A stretch of DNA of 64,000 bases from contig NZ_JAYMEM010000026.1 in the NCBI RefSeq assembly GCF_037029465.1, positions 124,001 through 188,000 on the forward strand, written 5' to 3'. This stretch comes from Mesoflavibacter sp037029465. GTDB taxonomy: Bacteria > Bacteroidota > Bacteroidia > Flavobacteriales > Flavobacteriaceae. The notes beneath the pieces were generated by a model, which saw nothing but the letters and a program-made list of their open reading frames with translations, ran no database searches and was not told the origin of the DNA. Of this stretch, positions 28,275 to 36,394 are shown one piece after another (position 1 is the stretch's first letter; each line of letters begins with the position of its first letter). The translations under genes and the position numbers were made by a program.

Positions 28275-28300
28275 TCCCAAAGAAATTTGGGACTTTTTTT
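28274..28300 (+). terminator. Terminator hairpin abutting a start codon
   Basis: GTCCCAAA (28274-28281), loop GAAA, TTTGGGAC (28286-28293), then seven T, and the next base is the ATG of the aminotransferase gene. It ends the START-like gene transcript. Confidence 0.75.
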
Positions 28301-29143
28301 ATGATTAATTTTAACGGAAACTTACAAGGTAAAAAAACAGTAATAACTAATAATAATCGTGCATACGCTTTTGGTGACGGACTTTTTGAAACCATAAAAG
28401 CAGTACACGGTAAGCTTCTTTTTTTTGAAGATCATTATTTTAGACTAATGGCATCCATGCGTATTATGCGTATGGAAATACCAATGACCTTTACTTTAGA
28501 GTATCTTCAAGATGAAATTTTAAAAACCTTAAAAGCAAATCAATTAGACAATGCTACTAGCCGCGTTAAGTTACAGGTGCATAGAGTAGAAGGTGGTTTG
28601 TATCAACCAGAAAGTAATGATGTTGAATTTATAGTTTCAGTAAAAGCTTTAGATCAAGATTTCTATTTATTAAATGAAGGCAATTATGAAGTTGATCTAT
28701 TTAAAGATTTTTATGTATCGCCTAGCTTAATTTCGACCTTAAAAACTAACAACAAAGCTATAAATATTGTAGGTAGTATTTATGCAAAAGAAAATAAGTT
28801 AGATAATTGTTTGTTAATAAATACTAATAAAAGTGTAGTTGAAGCTTTAAATGGAAATGTTTTTTTAGTCAAAGGAAATACAATAAAAACTCCACCACTA
28901 TCAGATGGTTGTTTAAAAGGAATTATAAGAAAGCAGTTGATAGAAATTATTAATTTGATGGACGAATATACTTTAGAAGAAACTTCAATTTCTCCTTTTG
29001 AAATCCAAAAAGCAGACGAAATGTTTATTACTAATGTAATAACAGGTATTCAACCAGTATCAAAATATAGAAAAAAGCAATTTAAGACAGATGTAGCAAA
29101 AGCATTACTGCAAAAGCTGAATGTAAAGGTAAGATTAAGTTAG
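28301..29143 (+). CDS. Aminotransferase class IV (PabC/IlvE-like)
   Basis: 280 residues, PLP-dependent fold type IV. YAFGDGLFETIKAVHGKLLFFEDHYFRL is the family N-terminus; the PLP Lys is probably in LKTNNKAINIVG near residue 150, followed by LLINTNKSVVEALNGNVFLVKGN and TPPLSDGCLKGIIRK. The substrate could be 4-amino-4-deoxychorismate (PabC) or branched-chain/D-amino acids; sequence alone does not decide. The start codon touches the upstream terminator. Its stop overlaps the yqgE stop by 4 bp on the opposite strand. Confidence 0.88.
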   Translation: MINFNGNLQGKKTVITNNNRAYAFGDGLFETIKAVHGKLLFFEDHYFRLMASMRIMRMEIPMTFTLEYLQDEILKTLKANQLDNATSRVKLQVHRVEGGLYQPESNDVEFIVSVKALDQDFYLLNEGNYEVDLFKDFYVSPSLISTLKTNNKAINIVGSIYAKENKLDNCLLINTNKSVVEALNGNVFLVKGNTIKTPPLSDGCLKGIIRKQLIEIINLMDEYTLEETSISPFEIQKADEMFITNVITGIQPVSKYRKKQFKTDVAKALLQKLNVKVRLS

Positions 29144-29700
29144 TTGTAGCTTGGGTTTTCTGGTGCATTAGACCAAATAGAATAATCGCCTCCTAGCTCT
29201 AACATTTTTTCTTTCCAAAAGGTTTCGTAGTCTTTTTCAATAATATCTTTTTCATAAGTGTTTTTGGTAACAACCCATGCGTTAGATTTTAATTCGTCTT
29301 CTAATTGATTAATATCCCAACCAGAATATCCTAAAAAGAATTTTATGTCTTTTTGATCAATTTTGTTTTCAGCAATAAGTTCTGCAACCACATTAAAATC
29401 TCCGCCCCAAAAAATACCTAAAGATATTTCAATACTATCAGGTATTAAATCTGGTCTTTTATGAATAAAGTAAAGATTATCTTGTTCTACAGGTCCACCA
29501 TTGTAAACTCTAAAAGAAACATCAAGTTCTGGTATTAAATCTTTAATTGTGTAGTTTAAGGGCTTGTTTAGTATAAAACCAATAGAGCCTTCTTCGTTAT
29601 GATCTGTAAGTAAAACTATAGATCTGTTAAATGAAATATCACCTATTATAGAAGGTTCTGCAATTAATAAATCACCCTTTTTTGGTTTGGTTGTAGTCAT
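29140..29700 (-). CDS. YqgE/AlgH family protein
   Basis: 186 residues of the conserved YqgE/AlgH family (DUF179). Seen: KGDLLIAEPSIIGDISFNRSIVLLTDHNEEGSIGFILNKPL, then VYNGGPVEQDNLYFIHKRPD, then FFLGYSGWDINQLEDELKSNAW, the three signature blocks. Function is unsettled (linked to alginate regulation in Pseudomonas). A possible promoter on the minus strand is TTG at 29752-29750 with N20 and TACATTTA at 29729-29722. Confidence 0.92.
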   Translation of the reverse strand: MTTTKPKKGDLLIAEPSIIGDISFNRSIVLLTDHNEEGSIGFILNKPLNYTIKDLIPELDVSFRVYNGGPVEQDNLYFIHKRPDLIPDSIEISLGIFWGGDFNVVAELIAENKIDQKDIKFFLGYSGWDINQLEDELKSNAWVVTKNTYEKDIIEKDYETFWKEKMLELGGDYSIWSNAPENPSYN

Positions 29701-29773
29701 AAATTAAAAGGATTATTTTATTAAATGTAATATTATTTTGTTTAAATACCAATTATAATGAAGTATAAACACA

Positions 29774-29802
29774 AAAAAAGCCTTCTTTTAAGAAGGCTTT
29801 TT
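29774..29802 (-). terminator. Terminator after the HU gene
   Basis: GCCTTCTT (29780-29787) pairs with AAGAAGGC (29790-29797), flanked by A and T runs. Confidence 0.85.
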
Positions 29803-29823
29803 GGTAATTATTTTATGCAAATA

Positions 29824-30096
29824 CTAGTTTACAGCGTTTGCTAAATCAGATCCAGCTTTAAACTTAACAACGTTTTTAGCTTTGATTTTGATAGTTTTTC
29901 CAGTTTGAGGGTTTCTTCCTTCTCTTGCAGCTCTTCTAGTAACTGACCAAGATCCAAAACCTACTAAAGAAACTCTGTTTCCTTTTTGTAAAGCTCCTTC
30001 AATTTCGATTAATGCACACTCTAAAGCTTTTTTAGCTGCTGCTTTAGTAATTCCTGCGTGCTCCGCCATTGCGTCGATTAAATCTGTTTTGTTCAT
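29824..30096 (-). CDS. hup: HU family DNA-binding protein
   Basis: 90 residues, the usual HU length. MNKTDLIDAMAEHAGITKAAAKKALECALIEIEGALQKGNRVSLVGFGSWSV then the DNA-binding arm RRAAREGRNPQTGKTIKIKAKNVVKFKAGSDL. A nucleoid architectural protein that bends DNA as a homo- or heterodimer. It has one of the best-formed promoters in the window (30158-30187) and its own terminator, as expected for a strongly expressed monocistronic gene. Confidence 0.96.
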   Translation of the reverse strand: MNKTDLIDAMAEHAGITKAAAKKALECALIEIEGALQKGNRVSLVGFGSWSVTRRAAREGRNPQTGKTIKIKAKNVVKFKAGSDLANAVN

Positions 30097-30157
30097 AATT
30101 TTAATTTTAATTATTAATAAATAGTTGATTAAACATATTTTTTGTTAAATCCTTCTA

Positions 30158-30187
30158 CAAATTTATACGGATTATGCTACTATGCAA
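30158..30187 (-). promoter_or_regulatory. Promoter of the HU gene
   Basis: On the minus strand TTG (30187-30185), exactly 19 bp, then TAAATTTG (30165-30158), a perfect fit to the Bacteroidota consensus. The leader is about 55 nt. Confidence 0.75.
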
Positions 30188-30291
30188 GTAATAGTAAGGG
30201 AAATAGGTTGTTTTGTTAATAAGTTGCGCCTTTTGTTAATAAAGAAGCTTGTTTTTTTACTTTTTTTAATAAAATCAGTGATAATAAGGCT

Positions 30292-31239
30292 TTACAGCAT
30301 TTTTGCATTTTCACTTAAAGAAAATCCGTTTAAAAGTGATTTTACATCCATATTTCTCTTACCTGGAAGCTTAATTTCAAGGATTGATATAAACCCGCCT
30401 TTTGCAGCTACTTTAATTGAGGATTTGTCAAAAATTACCGTTCCTATTGCTAAATTGTGATTTTCGGTTTCTTTTTCAGCTTTATAGATTTTTACGTCTA
30501 ATTCTTCGTCTTCATTTTTTAAAATACACCACGCAGCAGGATATGGACTTAGGCCTCTAATTTGGTTATATATATGGTCTAAATTTACTTGCCAATTAAT
30601 TTTACAATTATCTCTGTTTAATTTATAGGCTGTTTTGCTAATCGCGTCTTCTGGTTGAGGTGTTGTTTTTACATTTCCTTGTTCGATTAGTTTAATTGTG
30701 TCTATTACTAGATTGCTACCAACTTGCATTAATTTGTCATGTAAGCTACCAGCGTTTTCTTTTGGATCTATTTCTACTTCTTTTTGAAGAATCATTTCTC
30801 CTGTATCAATTTTTTCATCTATAAAAAATGTAGAAACACCTGTTTTGGTTTCGCCATTTATTATAGCCCAATTTATTGGTGCTGCACCGCGATAGTTTGG
30901 TAATAATGAAGCGTGAAGATTAAATGTGCCATATTCTGGCATATCCCAAACTACTTTTGGTAACATTCTAAATGCTACTATAATTTGTAGATTGGCGTTT
31001 AGCGATTTTAATTCATCTAAAAAATCTTCACTTTTAAGATTAGTTGGTTGTAAAATGTGTAGCCCTTTTTCTTTTGCAAAGGTTTTTACAGCGCTTTCAT
31101 TTAACTTTCTTCCACGACCTGCTGGTCTATCTGGAGCTGTAATCACGCCAACTACATTATAATTATGTTCTAATATGGTTTTTAAGGTTTGCACAGCAAA
31201 ATCTGGCGTACCCATAAATACTATTCGTAAATCTTTCAT
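30292..31239 (-). CDS. fmt: Methionyl-tRNA formyltransferase
   Basis: 315 residues. Formylates initiator Met-tRNA with 10-formyl-THF. Start LRIVFMGTPDFAVQTLKTILE, then GVITAPDRPAGRGRK, the catalytic core FNLHASLLPNYRGAAPINWAIINGETKTGVS (His and nearby Asp), and the C-terminal OB-fold ending with GKRNMDVKSLLNGF. It lies 1 bp downstream of recQ in the same direction, so it is probably cotranscribed. Formyl-THF would come from fhs, also in the window. Confidence 0.96.
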   Translation of the reverse strand: MKDLRIVFMGTPDFAVQTLKTILEHNYNVVGVITAPDRPAGRGRKLNESAVKTFAKEKGLHILQPTNLKSEDFLDELKSLNANLQIIVAFRMLPKVVWDMPEYGTFNLHASLLPNYRGAAPINWAIINGETKTGVSTFFIDEKIDTGEMILQKEVEIDPKENAGSLHDKLMQVGSNLVIDTIKLIEQGNVKTTPQPEDAISKTAYKLNRDNCKINWQVNLDHIYNQIRGLSPYPAAWCILKNEDEELDVKIYKAEKETENHNLAIGTVIFDKSSIKVAAKGGFISILEIKLPGKRNMDVKSLLNGFSLSENAKML

Positions 31240-31240
31240 T

Positions 31241-33145
31241 TTATAAATGTTTTAATTTATAAGTGTTTGTTGCAGTAACTTCAATTATGTTACGCTCTAA
31301 CATCTTTTTTAATGTGTTGTTTATTTGTTCTTCAGAAAAAGGTAACGTTTTAAATAAGTCTTTAGAGCTTAAATGACCAAATTCTAATTGTTTGATAATT
31401 TCTTTATTAATGTCTGCTGAAGTCGCTTTAACTGAAACATCTTTCTTTTTAATGCAGACAGAGCAAATCCCACATTCTTCTAATTCTTTTTCTCCAAAAT
31501 AGGATAGTAGTTGAATGCTTTTGCAAACGTCATTATTATTAACGTAATCTAAAACGGCTTTGACTTGTTTTTTCTTTAAATCGTTTTGTTGCTCTATGGT
31601 TTTTGCAATTCGGTTAATGGTTTTATCGTCTTCTCTTGGTTCGATAAAAGTAATCTGTGCATCTGTTTTATGAATGTTAAGCGTAATAACTTCATCTTTT
31701 TCTAATTGCTTTAAAGCCATAAAAAGCTGCTCTTCACTAACATTTGCTTTATTAGCGACTAAACTGTTGTTTATTTTGGTTTGATGCTCAAAAATACCAC
31801 CGTAGGTTCTTAAAATAGCTTTAACGATGGTAGCAAGTTGTTTATTGGTTTCTAAATAAGAAAACAGCGCTTTGTTAGGTATAATAAACTGTACTTCAGT
31901 ACGATTATTAAACTGTTTGCTTAATGCAATAACACTAGTTCTGTCTAATGTTTGTAGTGTGTTATAAGTTGTTACAGGATTAAAATTATATGTTTTACAG
32001 AATTGATTAAAATTGAATTCAAAAGTTTGGTAAGCGCCTTCACCATAAGAAATTTGAAAATAGTTACTCAATTTTCTATATACAGCTTTTACAAAATCTA
32101 CAGTTGGCAATACACTTATAAATTGTTTATGTAAAAGCGCATCGTCATTTTTGTTTTTTAAAATTACAGCAAAAGCTTTGGCATTATCTCTTCCTGCGCG
32201 ACCAGCTTCTTGAAAGTAATTTTCTATACTATCGGGTAAATTTAAATGAATGACTGTTTTTACATCAGCTTTGTCAATACCCATTCCAAACGCATTGGTA
32301 GCCACCATAACTTGTTTTTGATTACTTATCCAATCATTAAGGTGTTGGTCTTTTTCGGTATTGTTTAATCCACCGTGATAAAAAGTGCTACTAATGTTTT
32401 TTTGTTCTAAAAAGTTAGAAATTTCAATAGTTAATCTTCTGTTTCTAACATAAATAATAGAAGATTGTTTGTTTTTATTTAAAATAGCTTCTAAACGGAA
32501 GAACTTATCTTCTTCCTCAAAAACCATGTAAGCTATATTGGGTCTGTAAAAGGATTGCTTAAAGATTTTTGGGTCTAAAAAATCAAGTTCGGTTACAATA
32601 TCGTCAATTACATTTGGCGTTGCACTAGCTGTAAGCGCTATAACATTAACGCTTGGCTGTAATTCTCTTAATAATGTTATGTTTTTATAGGCTGGTCTAA
32701 AATCGTTTCCCCATTGGCTTATGCAATGTGCTTCGTCTACCGCAATTAGATTAACATTCATTTGTCTAATTCGGTCTTGTACTAGTTCTTGTTGTAAACG
32801 TTCTGGAGATAGGTATAAAAACTTATAATTTCCGTAGATACAATTATCTAAAAGGGTATCAATTTCAGCAGGTTTTATTCCGCTAGTTAATGCAATTGCT
32901 TTGATACCTTTATTTTGTAAGGCTCTAACTTGATCTTTCATTAACGCCACTAACGGGGAAATGACAATACAAATACCTTCTTTAGCTAAAGCAGGAACTT
33001 GAAAACAAATACTTTTTCCGCCACCAGTTGGAAGTAGTGCAAAAGCGTCTTCGCCATTTAAAACAGCGTTTATGATTTCTTCTTGTAAAGGTCTAAACGA
33101 TGTAAATTTCCAATAACGCTCTAATATGTTTATTGGATGTTGCAT
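31241..33145 (-). CDS. recQ: RecQ-family ATP-dependent DNA helicase
   Basis: 634 residues. 3'-5' DNA helicase in recombination repair. Walker A LLPTGGGKSICFQVPALA, box II in VDEAHCISQWGNDFRPAY (DEAH), TASATPNVIDD, the helicase C part with YHGGLNNTEKD, VATNAFGMGIDKADVKTVIH and QEAGRAGRDN, then a C-terminal region with a CGICSVC cysteine cluster for zinc. The HRDC domain is not obvious. Overlaps the upstream ATPase gene by 1 bp (TAATG). Confidence 0.95.
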   Translation of the reverse strand: MQHPINILERYWKFTSFRPLQEEIINAVLNGEDAFALLPTGGGKSICFQVPALAKEGICIVISPLVALMKDQVRALQNKGIKAIALTSGIKPAEIDTLLDNCIYGNYKFLYLSPERLQQELVQDRIRQMNVNLIAVDEAHCISQWGNDFRPAYKNITLLRELQPSVNVIALTASATPNVIDDIVTELDFLDPKIFKQSFYRPNIAYMVFEEEDKFFRLEAILNKNKQSSIIYVRNRRLTIEISNFLEQKNISSTFYHGGLNNTEKDQHLNDWISNQKQVMVATNAFGMGIDKADVKTVIHLNLPDSIENYFQEAGRAGRDNAKAFAVILKNKNDDALLHKQFISVLPTVDFVKAVYRKLSNYFQISYGEGAYQTFEFNFNQFCKTYNFNPVTTYNTLQTLDRTSVIALSKQFNNRTEVQFIIPNKALFSYLETNKQLATIVKAILRTYGGIFEHQTKINNSLVANKANVSEEQLFMALKQLEKDEVITLNIHKTDAQITFIEPREDDKTINRIAKTIEQQNDLKKKQVKAVLDYVNNNDVCKSIQLLSYFGEKELEECGICSVCIKKKDVSVKATSADINKEIIKQLEFGHLSSKDLFKTLPFSEEQINNTLKKMLERNIIEVTATNTYKLKHL

Positions 33146-33687
33146 TACAAGGCTTTTACAACGTTTAAAATATGTTTAGCTCTTTCTTCTATACTTCCAA
33201 AAGGTACGTCCTGTAAGTGATAGTCGTACTTTTTATAGGTTTCTAGTAAGCTATCATGAATTTGTTTTGCTTGTTCAAAATTTTCATAACGTTCGTTATC
33301 ACTTTTAAAAATTTCTTGCCAAGGAGCCAAAATAAACACATAATCATAAGTGTTTTCTTGGCATGAAGTAATGAAATTTTCAGGATAACTTTCGTTAGCA
33401 TAATCCATATATGCAACAACATCTGGTATACCTCGATCTAAGAATACAAACTCGTTATCACTGTTTTCTGCCTCTACATATTGTTGTTCTCTTCCTTTTA
33501 ATAATAACTCGCTAAATAATAAAGGTTTGGTTAAAAATAATTGCTCAACACCATCTTTTCTTGCGTCTAAAATAACTTGTCTAGAGATTTCTTCGTAGCA
33601 AGTATAACCACGTTTTGTAAGCTCGTTAATAATTGAAGATTTTCCTGTTCCTGGTCCGCCAGTAATAACTATTTTTTTTGTAATCAA
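33145..33687 (-). CDS. AAA_28-type P-loop ATPase/kinase (NadR-like)
   Basis: 180 residues. Walker A GGPGTGKSS near residue 10, then GYTCYEEISRQVILDARKDG, the Walker-B-like VFLDRGIPDVVAYMDYA, and VFILAPWQEIFKSDNERYENFEQAKQIHDSL. This matches the AAA_28 domain family (P-loop nucleotide kinases related to the ribosylnicotinamide-kinase half of NadR). The substrate is unknown. Same direction as recQ with a 1-bp overlap. Confidence 0.82.
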   Translation of the reverse strand: MITKKIVITGGPGTGKSSIINELTKRGYTCYEEISRQVILDARKDGVEQLFLTKPLLFSELLLKGREQQYVEAENSDNEFVFLDRGIPDVVAYMDYANESYPENFITSCQENTYDYVFILAPWQEIFKSDNERYENFEQAKQIHDSLLETYKKYDYHLQDVPFGSIEERAKHILNVVKAL

Positions 33688-33751
33688 AGTCTGTAAATTA
33701 AAGTGTAAAAATCGGAATTAAATTCTTTAAAAAAAAATGTAAACAAATTGG

Positions 33752-33759
33752 TATATTTG
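33752..33759 (+). promoter_or_regulatory. -7 box for the DUF493 gene
   Basis: TATATTTG, with a start site expected about 11 bp before the ATG at 33777. No clear -33 element. Confidence 0.45.
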
Positions 33760-33776
33760 CGACTTATAATAACGCT

Positions 33777-34070
33777 ATGGATAATATACCAAATAAAGAC
33801 GAATTTTACGCTAAATTAAAAAGCCAATTGCAAGATACCGCAATGTGGCCTACAGAATATTTGTATAAATTTATTGTGCAAACAGAAAAATCAAAAATAG
33901 AACACGTAGAAATTATTTTTGATAACATGGGCGCAGTAATTAATACAAAAGAATCTAGCAATGGTAAATATACCAGCGTTTCGGTTAGCGTAAAAATGAA
34001 AAATCCTGACCATGTTATAGAAAAGTATAAAGAGGTCGGAGAAAAAATTGAAGGCGTAATAAGCCTTTAA
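33777..34070 (+). CDS. DUF493 (YbeD-like) family protein
   Basis: 97 residues with the YbeD-like ACT-type fold: FYAKLKSQLQDTAMWPTEYLYKFIVQTEKSKIEHVEIIFDN, then YTSVSVSVKMKNPDHVIEKYKEVGEKIEGVISL. In E. coli YbeD sits beside lipoate genes, but no lipoate gene is here. A regulatory role is plausible but not shown by the sequence. Confidence 0.88.
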   Translation: MDNIPNKDEFYAKLKSQLQDTAMWPTEYLYKFIVQTEKSKIEHVEIIFDNMGAVINTKESSNGKYTSVSVSVKMKNPDHVIEKYKEVGEKIEGVISL

Positions 34071-34142
34071 TTTTTTTTTGTATTTTGCAACTGCATTAGA
34101 AACTTCAAATGCAAAATATATAAATACTACACTTATTTAATT

Positions 34143-34784
34143 TTGATAGACAATTTAGAGTACAACACAGAGCGTGAACACTTGATTATTCCTGAGTATG
34201 GTAGACATATTCAAAAAATGATTAGCTACGCAAAATCAAGAGAAACAAAAGAAGAACGCAATAAAGTAGCCAAAGCTATAATAGCTGTAATGGGTAATTT
34301 GCAACCACATCTGCGTGATGTGCCAGATTTTCAGCATAAACTTTGGGATCAATTATTTATCATGTCTAATTTTGAACTAGACGCAGATTCTCCGTTCGAA
34401 AAGCCTTCACAAGAAGAGCTAATGCAACGTCCTGTGCCTTTAGATTATCCTCAAAATTTCCCTAAATATCGTTTTTACGGAAACAATATTAAAACCATGA
34501 TTGACGTTGCTAGAACATGGGAAGAAGGTGAAATGAAAGAAGCATTAGTGTATACAATTGCTAATCACATGAAAAAATGCTTCTTAAATTGGAATAAAGA
34601 TACCGTTGAAGATGATGTGATTTATGATCATTTATTTGAATTGTCTAATGGCGAATTAAACATTAAAAACTCTGATGAAGATTTAACAGATGCTAATAGT
34701 TTAATGAAAGCCTCTAGCGGAAAAAAATATTCCAACAACAAAAAAGGACATAAAAAGAATAACAGAAACCGAAAAAGATACTAA
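34143..34784 (+). CDS. DUF4290 domain protein
   Basis: 213 residues, no signal or membrane segment. The opening IDNLEYNTEREHLIIPEYGRHIQKMI and the PVPLDYPQNFPKYRFYGNNIKTMIDVA block define DUF4290, a Bacteroidota-specific family. The tail is very basic and Asn/Lys-rich (KKYSNNKKGHKKNNRNRKRY), suggesting nucleic-acid contact. The start is TTG at 34143, since no ATG fits. It lies 8 bp upstream of murA and is probably cotranscribed. Confidence 0.88.
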   Translation: MIDNLEYNTEREHLIIPEYGRHIQKMISYAKSRETKEERNKVAKAIIAVMGNLQPHLRDVPDFQHKLWDQLFIMSNFELDADSPFEKPSQEELMQRPVPLDYPQNFPKYRFYGNNIKTMIDVARTWEEGEMKEALVYTIANHMKKCFLNWNKDTVEDDVIYDHLFELSNGELNIKNSDEDLTDANSLMKASSGKKYSNNKKGHKKNNRNRKRY

Positions 34785-34792
34785 ACTTATTT

Positions 34793-36109
34793 ATGGGAAC
34801 ATTTAAAATTGAAGGTGGACACCAGTTAAAAGGAAGCATTCAACCTCAAGGAGCAAAAAACGAAGCATTACAAATTTTATGTGCTGTCTTATTAACTCCA
34901 GAAAAAGTCACCATAAATAACATTCCAGATATTATTGACGTCAATAAACTAATAACTTTATTAGGAAACTTAGGCGTTAAAGTAGAACATCTTTCTGAAG
35001 GCACTTATAGTTTTCAAGCTGATCAATTAGATTTAAAATATTTAGAGTCTGCTGCTTTTAAAGAAGAAGGACGTGGTTTACGTGGTTCTATAATGATTGT
35101 TGGTCCATTATTAGCACGCTTTGGTAAAGGATACATCCCAAAACCAGGTGGTGATAAAATTGGTCGTCGTCGTTTAGATACACATTTTGAAGGATTTATA
35201 AATCTTGGCGCTAAATTTAGATACAACCGTGAAGATTATTTTTACGGTGTAGAAGCAGATAAATTAGTAGGAACCGATATGCTTTTAGACGAGGCATCTG
35301 TAACAGGTACAGCAAACATTGTGATGGCTGCAGTATTGGCAGAAGGAACTACAACAATTTACAACGCCGCTTGCGAGCCATACTTACAGCAATTATGCAA
35401 AATGCTGAATAGAATGGGCGCAAAAATTTCAGGAGTTGGTTCTAACTTATTAACTATTGAAGGAGTTGATAGTCTTGGCGGAACTGAGCATACCATGTTA
35501 CCAGATATGATTGAAATTGGTAGCTGGATTGGTTTAGCAGCAATGACAAAATCAGAACTTACCATAAAAAATGTAAGTTGGGATGATTTAGGACAAATAC
35601 CAAACGTCTTTAGAAAATTAGGAATCACTGTTGAAAAACATGGTGACGACATACATATACCTGCACATACCGATGGTTACGAAATACAAAACTACATAGA
35701 TGGTTCTATTCTAACCATAGCAGATGCTCCTTGGCCAGGTTTTACACCAGATTTATTAAGTATTGTTTTGGTTGTAGCAACGCAGGCTAGAGGAGAAGTT
35801 CTTGTACACCAAAAGATGTTTGAGAGTCGTTTGTTCTTTGTGGATAAGTTAATCGATATGGGCGCAAAAATTATCCTTTGTGATCCACATAGAGCAACAG
35901 TTATTGGTCATGATTTTAAATCACAGCTAAAAGCTACAACTATGGTTTCTCCAGATATTAGAGCCGGAATTAGTTTGTTAATTGCTGCGCTTTCTGCAAA
36001 AGGCACAAGTACCATTCATAATATTGAACAAATAGATAGAGGTTATCAAAAAATTGTAGAACGTTTGAAAGCTATTGGAGCAAAAATTGAACGTTTTGAA
36101 GGCAATTAA
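34793..36109 (+). CDS. murA: UDP-N-acetylglucosamine 1-carboxyvinyltransferase (Cys-to-Asp type)
   Basis: First committed step of peptidoglycan synthesis: transfers enolpyruvate from PEP to UDP-GlcNAc. 438 residues in the EPSP-synthase-like fold. FKIEGGHQLKGSIQPQGAKNEALQILCAVLL carries the PEP-binding Lys22-Asn23 pair. The flexible active-site loop reads PGGDKIGRRRLDTH, so Asp121 stands at the place of E. coli Cys115; enzymes with Asp there are known to be insensitive to fosfomycin. Later EQIDRGYQKIVERLKAIGAKIER closes the fold. Follows DUF4290 by 8 bp; a terminator ends the transcript. Confidence 0.96.
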   Translation: MGTFKIEGGHQLKGSIQPQGAKNEALQILCAVLLTPEKVTINNIPDIIDVNKLITLLGNLGVKVEHLSEGTYSFQADQLDLKYLESAAFKEEGRGLRGSIMIVGPLLARFGKGYIPKPGGDKIGRRRLDTHFEGFINLGAKFRYNREDYFYGVEADKLVGTDMLLDEASVTGTANIVMAAVLAEGTTTIYNAACEPYLQQLCKMLNRMGAKISGVGSNLLTIEGVDSLGGTEHTMLPDMIEIGSWIGLAAMTKSELTIKNVSWDDLGQIPNVFRKLGITVEKHGDDIHIPAHTDGYEIQNYIDGSILTIADAPWPGFTPDLLSIVLVVATQARGEVLVHQKMFESRLFFVDKLIDMGAKIILCDPHRATVIGHDFKSQLKATTMVSPDIRAGISLLIAALSAKGTSTIHNIEQIDRGYQKIVERLKAIGAKIERFEGN

Positions 36110-36134
36110 TTTTCTCTTTATTTAAATAAATACA

Positions 36135-36167
36135 AAAGCGTCTAATTTTGGTTAGACGCTTTTTTTA
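36135..36167 (+). terminator. Terminator after murA
   Basis: AAAGCGTCTAA (36135-36145) pairs with TTAGACGCTTT (36152-36162), followed by T. Confidence 0.85.
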
Positions 36168-36179
36168 TTCTGATAAGTT

Positions 36180-36390
36180 CCTCTCTTTAGATAAAGAGAG
36201 GTGAATTTTCTTTAGAAAATTTGGAGAGTTTGAACTTAAAACGCGTAGCTGTTTTATAGTAATTCTGTCATTGAGAGCAAAAGCGAAGAATCTTTCCTAG
36301 AGATTTATATGTCATTTCGTATTAAGTACGAGGAGAAATCTTATCTTTTGTGATATCTCGTCGCTCATACTTCGCTCTGTTGATATGACA
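36180..36390. repeat. Cluster of imperfect intergenic inverted repeats (REP-like)
   Basis: Contains CCTCTCTTT-AGAT-AAAGAGAGG (36180-36201), AATTTTC/GAAAATT (36203-36220), then an 81-bp element bounded by TGTCAT (36310-36315) and ATGACA (36385-36390) with inner GAGAAATC/GATATCTC arms. Such palindromic elements are scattered in Bacteroidota intergenic DNA. No gene is seen in the 285 bp between murA and fhs. Confidence 0.6.
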
Positions 36391-36394
36391 ATTT

